A stretch of 18,385 nucleotides of DNA from contig JANLHQ010000100.1 of NCBI GenBank assembly GCA_024654415.1, positions 1-18,385 of the forward strand, given 5' to 3'. Both the position numbers and the translations under genes were made by a program. This DNA comes from Candidatus Azambacteria bacterium. Its GTDB lineage: Bacteria > Patescibacteriota > Minisyncoccia > GWC2-36-17 > WO2-46-25. How positions within the stretch are numbered: position 1 is the first letter of the stretch; every line of letters starts with the position of its first letter. The notes under the pieces were generated by a model that was not told the origin of the DNA, did no database searches, and worked only from the letters and a program-made list of their open reading frames with translations. Positions 5,417 to 11,368 of the stretch are shown here, in pieces.

Positions 5417-6859
5417 CTACTCAATAACCGTTATCTTTCCCTGCATTGATGGATGCAGGTGGCAATGATACCCAATTGTTCCCGTGTTTTGAAATGTGAA
5501 ACTATACGCTTGATTCTGCGACAACACACCAGAGGAAAGCGCTGGGAACGCCGTATGTGTTGGGTGGGGATTTGATGATACTGTATGCGATACCGCATCT
5601 TTATTCACCCATGTGACTGTTGTTCCCTTTTTTATAATTAATTCCTTTTTTGAAAATATGGAATTCTCAATCTCCACTATTTCCTTCTCCGCCTCCTCTT
5701 CATTCTCTACATCAGACCGCGCCTCATCTTCACGCTTTGCTCTTTGTGAAACGGTTCCCGCTACACATTCACCCGTAGACACTATGTCTGCATCTACGCA
5801 GTTCGCCTCGCACTCATTTCCATATGTTACGCCGTCCTCACCACACACCGGGCTATATACTTGCGCGCAGATACAGACATCTCTATTTTTTTCCTTATCT
5901 TCATTTCTGCTCTCCCCTTCTGCTTCTGTTGCGTGTTCTTTTTCCTGTGGTTCGGTCATGCGTTTTGCGTTTGTTGCTATTGCTGCTGCCGCACGCGCCT
6001 GCCCATATGCTTCACCATATTTTTCCTCTTCAAATGCCCGCCTTGCGCGCCCTACATGTTCTTGCGCCTGCGTGAGAAGCTGCTGTACCTGCTCTACCCA
6101 CTCACCTCTTTTAGGGGTTCTTTCGATTTGAGACAACGGCACGCATGCCCACTTTCCATTCGTGCATGTAGAAATTTCAGGCGCCGAACACCCAAGAGCA
6201 ATGTCACCCGTGCATCCTTGCTCCCGCGCTGCTATTTCTTTTTCTATCAGGATTGTCTCTACTTCTTCAATGAGCTCCTGTGCGCGGTCAATTTCCTCTT
6301 CCGCTTTCTCAGACGCATCCTTTTGGGTCTCGCGGACCGCTTCTTGCGCTCTTAAAATATTTTCTTTTATGTTTCTCTCATTCTTTTCTGTCCGCTCAAG
6401 CTCGTGCAAGAGCTCACTATGTTTCTCACCCTCTATCTGCGCACGCTCCAAAATACTTTCGCGGAGTGCACTTTTTGTTTTATTTTTTACTTTTTCGAGT
6501 GCGTTATGTACTCGTTCTTGTGCTTGTGCATACCCTTCTATCGCGCGCCCCATTGCCCGGCCCTCCACCCCTTCTATCTTCTTTAATTTTACAATCTCCG
6601 CCGCCTTTTCATTCGCGATCTTCATTTCAACCCGTGCCTTGCTTGCCGCGCTGAACGCAAAAACTCGCTGGATATTTCGTTGTAATTCTTTAAAAAAATA
6701 TAAATTACTCGTTGGGAGAGTACCCACCCGCGAAATGCCGAAGTCCCCAGTAGAAAGCACCATCTCACCTCCATTCCCCTGCGCCACCACAAATGACGCG
6801 TGGAACATCGCAGCAGCCATCATTATGAAAGCAACAAACAAGATTTTTTTCATGTACAT
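5417..6859 (-). CDS. exported DUF5667-like / Kazal / cupredoxin fusion protein
   Basis: The 480-residue product has a Sec signal peptide (about 1-26, ending VVAQ). Residues 44-200 are helical, begin with LPTSNLYFFKELQRNIQRVF and resemble the DUF5667 helical domain, then turn into long charged coiled coil. A cysteine patch lies at about 216-239 (GCTG, GCSAPE, CTNGKWAC) and a second helical stretch at 255-300. A Kazal-type protease-inhibitor-like domain covers about 329-365 (CAQVYSPVCGEDGVTYGNEC). After an acidic linker, residues 395-480 form a cupredoxin with type 1 copper ligands H425, C466, H469 and M472 in an amicyanin-like C-x2-H-x2-M. It should act outside the membrane as a copper or electron-transfer protein. 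The ATG at 6853 is an alternative start. No Shine-Dalgarno is seen. Confidence 0.88.
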   Translation of the reverse strand: MYMKKILFVAFIMMAAAMFHASFVVAQGNGGEMVLSTGDFGISRVGTLPTSNLYFFKELQRNIQRVFAFSAASKARVEMKIANEKAAEIVKLKKIEGVEGRAMGRAIEGYAQAQERVHNALEKVKNKTKSALRESILERAQIEGEKHSELLHELERTEKNERNIKENILRAQEAVRETQKDASEKAEEEIDRAQELIEEVETILIEKEIAAREQGCTGDIALGCSAPEISTCTNGKWACVPLSQIERTPKRGEWVEQVQQLLTQAQEHVGRARRAFEEEKYGEAYGQARAAAAIATNAKRMTEPQEKEHATEAEGESRNEDKEKNRDVCICAQVYSPVCGEDGVTYGNECEANCVDADIVSTGECVAGTVSQRAKREDEARSDVENEEEAEKEIVEIENSIFSKKELIIKKGTTVTWVNKDAVSHTVSSNPHPTHTAFPALSSGVLSQNQAYSFTFQNTGTIGYHCHLHPSMQGKITVIE

Positions 6860-6894
6860 AGTATGTGCTAATAGTATTCTTCTTATTATATACT

Positions 6895-9237
6895 TTATTT
6901 TATTGCATGCCCACCGAAGCGATTGCGGAGCGCGGAGAGAACCTTCCCTGCATACTCTGGCTTCTTTTCAGAAAGTTTCCTGAATTTCACTGACTCCTCG
7001 ATAATCTTCGCTCTCACTCCGAGTTCTTTTGCAGTGTTCACCGTCCAATCACCCTCACCTGTTCGTTTCACGCTTCCTGAGATAGCTTTTAATTCTTGTC
7101 CGTATACATCGAATGCTTCTGCAAGCCAATTGATCAATTTTGATTCAATGACACTGCCGTGATTGTAAATATCCGTGACGCGTGCGAGATCGAGCTTGAG
7201 CTTTGATTTTTTGAGAATAGCAAACCCCTCTGCGATTGCCTGCATCATTCCGTACTCAATGCCATTATGCACCATCTTCACGAAATGCCCTGCGCCATGT
7301 CCATCAAAAAACTCGACTCCTCCTGAAACCGTAAAGTCTAAAAAGAGCTGGTTAAGATATTCGTACGATGCGCGCTCTCCCCCCACCATGATACAAGCGC
7401 CACGGCGTGCGCCCCCAGGCCCACCGGATACACCGACATCAACAAAGCGAATACCTTTTTTCTTCAGCAATTTTGCTCGGCGAATAGAATCTTTATAAAA
7501 GCTATTACCACCATCAATAAGAATGTCTCCTTTTTCAAGATAGTGCACCAGACCGTGTTTACCGAAAATCGTTTCTTCGGTCGCCGCTCCAGCCGTCACC
7601 ATCACCCACACTACGCGTGGGTGCGATAACTGACCCACAAGATCTGCGTAATCAACCGCGACCTTCATCCCTTTCTTTTTGAAATTTTCTGCTTTTTCAG
7701 CGTCCCGTGTAGTTCCCACAACCCCCCACCCCTTCTCGAGAAGCTGCATAGTAATGCCGCCACCCATCTTTCCTAAGCCCACAATGCCGATCTTTTTTGG
7801 CATCGCGCTGGCATGTTTAATTTGCTGTGCCTGTGTAACAGCCTCGAATGTATCAGGTGTATATGAAGCAAGTGCCACTGCTTTTTTATTCCACGCATGA
7901 ACAATCGGATCAATAAACTTCCACATAGCAGTCACTTCGTTCGTGCTCAAAAATAGCGTCTGATCACCCGCAATAGCATCAACAAGTAATCGCTCGTATT
8001 CTTCTATATATTGCACACGCTCTGATGTCTCACGATAGGTAAAGGTAAGCGCGCGCTCTGCAAGCTCATTAGTAAGCCCGGGCTTTTTTGCCCAAAAATT
8101 CATACGTATCTCTTCTTTCGGCTCAATAGTAAACTGCACCGTATTCTGCACGTGTTTACCGTCAGGGCACAGACACGGCTGTGGGTGCCGAAAATGCACG
8201 ATAATCTCCTTTTTTTGTTCCTGCATCCGCTTCCCACTTTCAAGAGTAAATGCAACTCCTTGCCACCGCGGATGATCAAAAAAAAGCTGGGTCTTAAAAT
8301 ATGTCTCAGTACGAGAATCATTTTTTACTCCCGCAATATCGCGATATCCACGATATTGCGCGCGAAATGTCTGCTGCTTGATCTCCTCTACATTAAATAC
8401 TTTCACTGTTCCAAGAATTGCCGCGCGACTCTCGCGCACTGCTTCTGCGGTAAATGCCGCCGGCTGTTCCATTGCCACAAGTGCTGCCATTTGTAATAAA
8501 TGATTCTGCCCTACGTCACGCAATGCGCCAAGCCCGTCATAGAACGCACCGCGAGTCTCCACTCCCTTTTTCTCCCATAGCCGCACCTCAACCCGTTCAA
8601 TATACTTATTACTCCACACATCCTCGAGAAGGTTATTCGAGAAACGAAAATGCAAGATGTTTTGCAACATCTCCTTTCCCAGATAATGATCGATGCGATA
8701 GATTTGTTCTTCTTTAAATAGCTTCCCTAAGAGAATATCCAGCGCTTCAGCGGTTGCAAGATCCTTGCCAAACGGCTTCTCCACAAGTACGCGCGTGAAG
8801 CCCTCTTCTGGTGAACACGGTGTCGTGAGTCCAGAGCGATGCAAATGCGCGAGTATTCCCTTGTAATACTCAGGAGGGGTCGCTAAATAAAAAAGCTTAT
8901 TTGTACACAGCTTCCATTCACCATCGATGCGTTTAAGTATGCTGTGAAGATTGTCATAAGATTTTTTATCTTCAAATATGCCGTTCTGAAAGTAAATAAG
9001 CTTCAAAAAGGCGTCAACTTCTTTCTTGGTATTCTCTGTGCCGAGCATTTCTTGTACATACCCACGAAACATAGTGTCATCCCATTCACGACGGCTAAAT
9101 GCCACTAATGCGAACCGGTCTGGGAGCATCCCTTTCTTTTTTAATTCAAAAAGCGCGGGAAATATCTTTCTCCGCGCAAGATCACCCGTAGCGCCAAAAA
9201 TAACAAATATGGTTGGAAAATTGAGCTTAGTATCCAT
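6895..9237 (-). CDS. zwf-gnd: fused glucose-6-phosphate dehydrogenase / 6-phosphogluconate dehydrogenase
   Basis: The 780-residue product joins two oxidative pentose-phosphate enzymes. Residues 1-478 are Zwf-like: FGATGDLARRKIFPALFEL (14-32) for NADP binding, EKPFGKD (153-159), and the RIDHYLGKE signature (181-189) with the catalytic Asp-His. Residues 479-780 are a 302-residue decarboxylating Gnd of the short type: GIVGLGKMGGG, DGGNSFYKDSIRRAK, DVGVSGGPGGARRGA and HFVKMVHNGIEYGMMQAIAEG. The second domain starts at a methionine with no Shine-Dalgarno and no stop between domains, so this is a true fusion. It lacks a 6-phosphogluconolactonase domain. The Arg after the second Gnd strand (GTTRDAEK) suggests NADP use, an inference. 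A TATAAT ends 8 nt before the ATG, so the mRNA is probably leaderless. Confidence 0.95.
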   Translation of the reverse strand: MDTKLNFPTIFVIFGATGDLARRKIFPALFELKKKGMLPDRFALVAFSRREWDDTMFRGYVQEMLGTENTKKEVDAFLKLIYFQNGIFEDKKSYDNLHSILKRIDGEWKLCTNKLFYLATPPEYYKGILAHLHRSGLTTPCSPEEGFTRVLVEKPFGKDLATAEALDILLGKLFKEEQIYRIDHYLGKEMLQNILHFRFSNNLLEDVWSNKYIERVEVRLWEKKGVETRGAFYDGLGALRDVGQNHLLQMAALVAMEQPAAFTAEAVRESRAAILGTVKVFNVEEIKQQTFRAQYRGYRDIAGVKNDSRTETYFKTQLFFDHPRWQGVAFTLESGKRMQEQKKEIIVHFRHPQPCLCPDGKHVQNTVQFTIEPKEEIRMNFWAKKPGLTNELAERALTFTYRETSERVQYIEEYERLLVDAIAGDQTLFLSTNEVTAMWKFIDPIVHAWNKKAVALASYTPDTFEAVTQAQQIKHASAMPKKIGIVGLGKMGGGITMQLLEKGWGVVGTTRDAEKAENFKKKGMKVAVDYADLVGQLSHPRVVWVMVTAGAATEETIFGKHGLVHYLEKGDILIDGGNSFYKDSIRRAKLLKKKGIRFVDVGVSGGPGGARRGACIMVGGERASYEYLNQLFLDFTVSGGVEFFDGHGAGHFVKMVHNGIEYGMMQAIAEGFAILKKSKLKLDLARVTDIYNHGSVIESKLINWLAEAFDVYGQELKAISGSVKRTGEGDWTVNTAKELGVRAKIIEESVKFRKLSEKKPEYAGKVLSALRNRFGGHAIK

Positions 9238-9245
9238 AGGTAGGT

Positions 9246-9274
9246 ATTATAGAGCGTGATGCAAAGCCACACAA
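9246..9274 (-). promoter_or_regulatory. promoter of zwf-gnd, leaderless
   Basis: TTGTGT (9269-9274), 17 nt and a perfect TATAAT (9246-9251). Only 8 nt separate the -10 from the ATG and there is no Shine-Dalgarno, so the leader would be 0-2 nt. Confidence 0.65.
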
Positions 9275-9306
9275 TAGAGAAGACGGCTCTCAGCTAATTT
9301 GTTACA

Positions 9307-9345
9307 AAACAAAAAGCCACACCTTAATGATGTGGCTTTTTGTTT
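9307..9345 (-). terminator. terminator of the 3D-domain gene
   Basis: A perfect 15-bp stem (AAACAAAAAGCCACA with its complement) with a 9-nt loop, 15 nt after the stop of the 3D-domain gene. The minus-strand arm ends in TTTTTGTTT. It can work in both directions. Confidence 0.9.
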
Positions 9346-9360
9346 ACTACGATTTTTTCA

Positions 9361-9801
9361 TTATACTGCGTCTTCCAAGATCTCTACGGTAACTTCACGG
9401 ATGCCGAATTTAATCGCTTCTCCTCTCGTCTCCATCCAGATATCCATCCGATTACTAAATCGCTTATGCATCCTATCTTCGACTGTGAATACCTTGTCAC
9501 CGTACAATTCAGGAAACATCACCTTCGTGCCAAAAGGCAGGAAGTTTGCTGCGACAGCGCCGTCATGTACACGCTTTCCATTCGCCATAGTGAATGGTGA
9601 ATCGTCGGTTTGGTCAGGTGTGCTCGAGTATGCGGTCATGGTGACACCCTGCATCACCCGAGAAACTCGCCTATTTTTCTCAAGCGCTTCGATCCCTTGT
9701 TCTTCAGACATAAATGTCTCACCTTGTGTTGGAGCAATAGCTAACGCCGGAGTTCCCGGCTGCAACAATGCCCCCAATAATGCTAAAAATGCAATAATCA
9801 T
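9361..9801 (-). CDS. exported 3D-domain (double-psi beta-barrel) protein
   Basis: The 146-residue product carries a 3D domain, a double-psi beta-barrel found in MltA-type lytic transglycosylases and Rpf/YocH-like wall proteins, named for three conserved aspartates. Residues 1-22 are a hydrophobic export signal that lacks the usual basic start. The domain runs from about residue 54 (MTAYSSTPDQTDDSPF, then NGKRVHDGAVA, FGTKVMF, YTVEDR-like VFTVEDRM, RMDIWM) and the three aspartates are D80, D109 and D120. It should act on peptidoglycan outside the membrane. The start at 9801 has no good Shine-Dalgarno. The same frame continues upstream for 21 codons to an ATG at 9864, broken only by a TGA at 9829-9831. 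See the leader entry. Confidence 0.85.
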   Translation of the reverse strand: MIIAFLALLGALLQPGTPALAIAPTQGETFMSEEQGIEALEKNRRVSRVMQGVTMTAYSSTPDQTDDSPFTMANGKRVHDGAVAANFLPFGTKVMFPELYGDKVFTVEDRMHKRFSNRMDIWMETRGEAIKFGIREVTVEILEDAV

Positions 9802-9828
9802 ATCTGTATGTCTCTGATTAGTTACTTT

Positions 9829-9864
9829 TCAACAAGAAACTCCGCGACTACGGAGTTTCTTCAT
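9829..9864 (-). other. leader ORF or nonsense-interrupted start of the 3D-domain gene
   Basis: ATG at 9862-9864 opens a frame reading MKKLRSRGVSC and then TGA. It lies 10 nt after the promoter -10 and is in the same frame as the 3D-domain gene. Reading through the TGA would give a 167-residue protein whose signal peptide has the normal basic start MKKLRSRG. Possible readings: a nonsense mutation with rescue from the ATG at 9801, a leader peptide that controls the gene, or TGA readthrough. TGA is the normal stop of several other genes here, so a general code change is unlikely. Confidence 0.45.
9834..9861 (-). promoter_or_regulatory. hairpin in the 5' leader of the 3D-domain gene
   Basis: An 11-bp perfect stem (AAGAAACTCCG with its complement) with a 6-nt loop covers codons 1-10 of the leader ORF. 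It is followed on the minus strand by only a short TTGTTG, so it is a weak terminator at best. A ribosome on the leader ORF would melt it, which suggests translation-dependent control. Confidence 0.5.
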
Positions 9865-9874
9865 GATGGGCAAC

Positions 9875-9903
9875 ATATTAGCACACCACTCTAATCTTGT
9901 CAA
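9875..9903 (-). promoter_or_regulatory. promoter of the 3D-domain gene
   Basis: A perfect TTGACA (9898-9903), 17 nt and TAATAT (9875-9880). The transcript would start near 9868-9870, just before the leader ATG at 9864, giving a short or leaderless start there. Confidence 0.7.
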
Positions 9904-9946
9904 TACCTTGACCCTGTTAGTGCGTGAGTTATCCACAGGCGCCTTG

Positions 9947-9974
9947 TTGACGATACTTTTTGGTTTGTTATACT
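9947..9974 (+). promoter_or_regulatory. promoter of the plus-strand RNA candidate
   Basis: TTGACG (9947-9952), 16 nt and TATACT (9969-9974), close to the sigma-70 consensus. It is divergent from the 3D-domain promoter, with about 45 nt between their -35 boxes. The RNA would begin near 9981. Confidence 0.6.
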
Positions 9975-9980
9975 TGAGTC

Positions 9981-10106
9981 ATATGAGACATTAGTTTCAT
10001 ATAGTTCTTTAGATGGTTTTAACCATCACAAGCGTTCCCGGGTCGGATTTTTCGACCCACAAAACCATAGCGCACTACTTTCGGGTGGTGCGCTTTTCTT
10101 TTTATA
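9981..10106 (+). ncRNA. candidate regulatory small RNA with alternative helices
   Basis: Between a good promoter and a strong terminator lies about 125 nt without a convincing ORF. Structure is visible: a hairpin at 10012-10027 (GATGGTT/AACCATC), a hairpin at 10040-10058 (GGGTCG/CGACCC), and a terminator at 10070-10093 with a 10-bp stem, a UUCG tetraloop and a T-rich tail. The segment 10013-10020 can also pair perfectly with 10061-10068 (8 bp) around the second hairpin, which excludes the first hairpin. No gene follows on the plus strand, so it is a free-standing RNA and not a simple riboswitch. I do not recognise its class. Confidence 0.5.
10070..10106 (+). terminator. terminator of the RNA candidate
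   Basis: A 10-bp stem (two G-T pairs) capped by TTCG and followed by TTTTCTTTTTATATA. UUCG caps and long T tails are typical of strong intrinsic terminators. Confidence 0.85.
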
Positions 10107-10127
10107 TATAGAAATGGCGCCTACACA

Positions 10128-10155
10128 AAAACCCTCAGCCGTAGCAGAGGGTTTT
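10128..10155 (-). terminator. terminator of the xfp-ackA operon
   Basis: A perfect 9-bp stem (AAAACCCTC/GAGGGTTTT) with a 10-nt loop, about 25 nt after the ackA stop. On the minus strand it ends in GGGTTTTTG. Confidence 0.85.
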
Positions 10156-10180
10156 ACATATAAAAATACGCTTGCCTATT

Positions 10181-11368
10181 TTAGCTCCCGAGAAACGCCG
10201 TCATATCTTTTAATATCTGAGCCATCTCATTAGTCCTGATAACCGCCACTCGTGCTGAGAGTTTTCCGTCATCTATAAAATCAGACGTGTCACCGGTAAT
10301 AAGATTATTTTTTAGTTCATCGATCTTCACACCTACGCATGCAAGCCCCTCACATACACGCGCGCGGATAATACTCGAACGCTCACCGATGGTAGCGGTA
10401 AACACAAGCATATCTACCCCTCCGAGCGCCGCTGTATACGCGCCAATATACTTCTTGATACGGTATACAAAGACCGCAAGGGCCAGCTTCGCATTTTCAT
10501 CTCCGGCTTTTTCAAGTTCTATGAGCTCGCGTACACCGCTCTCTTTGCCACCCGATAATCCCAAAAGACCACACTGATGATTCAAATACTCATCAAGCTC
10601 TTCCAAGGACAATTTAAGACTCTTAGCAAGATATATGAGTGCGCCACTATCGATGTCTCCCGCCCTCGTTGCCATCACAAGCCCCTCGAGTGGCGTGAGC
10701 CCCATGGATGTATCAATACTCTTTCCATCTTTCACCGCCGTCACGCTCGCGCCACCGCCCAAATGGCACACGATAACTCGTGATGGTGCATCGTCTGTTA
10801 TTTCTTTTATTGTATCCAGTACAGAGCGAATAGATATCCCGTGATACCCATACCGATATAGTGAAAGTTTTTTTGATGCCTCTATCGGCAACGCATATGT
10901 TCGCGCATAGTCGGGAAGCTCTGCGTGAAATGCACTATCTGAAATCGCAACAAACGGTGTTTCTGGAAATAACGAATACACCTCCTCAATGCCTTTTGAA
11001 ACCGCCGCGACGTGTAGTGGCGCGATATCGTATTCCTGCGCAAGCTTTTCACGATATGTGTCATCAATGAGCTTTGTCGTATTAAAATACTCTCCCGAAG
11101 CGACAACGCGAAACCCAATCGCAGCAATATCGTTTGGTGTATGTATACAAGTCGACGCAATAAGAAGATCAATTAAGCGCACCGCGCTTGTTTCATAATC
11201 CTTTTGAGTGATAATGCTTTTGATCCGCTCACCGTTCTTACCCTCGGTAACAATAATATCATTTCCCTCCTTTTCATAATGAGCAAAAAAGAGCTCTGTA
11301 TCACCTTCATACAGTGCATATTTCTTTGATGCGCTTCCCAAATTAACAACTAGATATTTCTTTTCCAT
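10181..11368 (-). CDS. ackA: acetate kinase
   Basis: The 395-residue product matches acetate kinase, which turns acetyl-phosphate and ADP into acetate and ATP. Motifs: NLGSASKKYALY (N9, S12, S14, K16), the FRVVASGE segment with the conserved Arg, DSAFHAELPDYARTYALP with the active-site Asp, RYGYHGIS, HLGGGASV, and DTSMGLTPLEGLVMATRAGDIDSG. Some positions differ from the usual sequence: HRVVHGGE is FRVVASGE, and the FTGGIGENS nucleotide-binding motif is FTATIGERS. The reaction is still the best reading because the catalytic Arg, Asp and His-type motifs are kept. The ATG overlaps the end of the phosphoketolase gene by 19 nt, so the two are co-transcribed and form a direct metabolic pair. Confidence 0.93.
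   Translation of the reverse strand: MEKKYLVVNLGSASKKYALYEGDTELFFAHYEKEGNDIIVTEGKNGERIKSIITQKDYETSAVRLIDLLIASTCIHTPNDIAAIGFRVVASGEYFNTTKLIDDTYREKLAQEYDIAPLHVAAVSKGIEEVYSLFPETPFVAISDSAFHAELPDYARTYALPIEASKKLSLYRYGYHGISIRSVLDTIKEITDDAPSRVIVCHLGGGASVTAVKDGKSIDTSMGLTPLEGLVMATRAGDIDSGALIYLAKSLKLSLEELDEYLNHQCGLLGLSGGKESGVRELIELEKAGDENAKLALAVFVYRIKKYIGAYTAALGGVDMLVFTATIGERSSIIRARVCEGLACVGVKIDELKNNLITGDTSDFIDDGKLSARVAVIRTNEMAQILKDMTAFLGS

Noticed and set aside
5613..6983. Long plus-strand ORFs (up to 273 codons) opposite the cupredoxin-fusion gene
   Set aside because: They mirror a strongly biased Glu/Lys-rich gene, giving Ser/Phe/Cys-rich translations, and they lack start signals and domain matches.
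10013..10111. 32-codon ORF (MVLTITSVPGSDF...) through the plus-strand RNA
   Set aside because: It has no Shine-Dalgarno, starts inside a hairpin and runs through the terminator stem, so it is probably a chance frame.
10882..11172. Minus-strand ORF of 96 codons inside ackA in another frame
   Set aside because: Shadow of ackA without start signal or recognizable domain.
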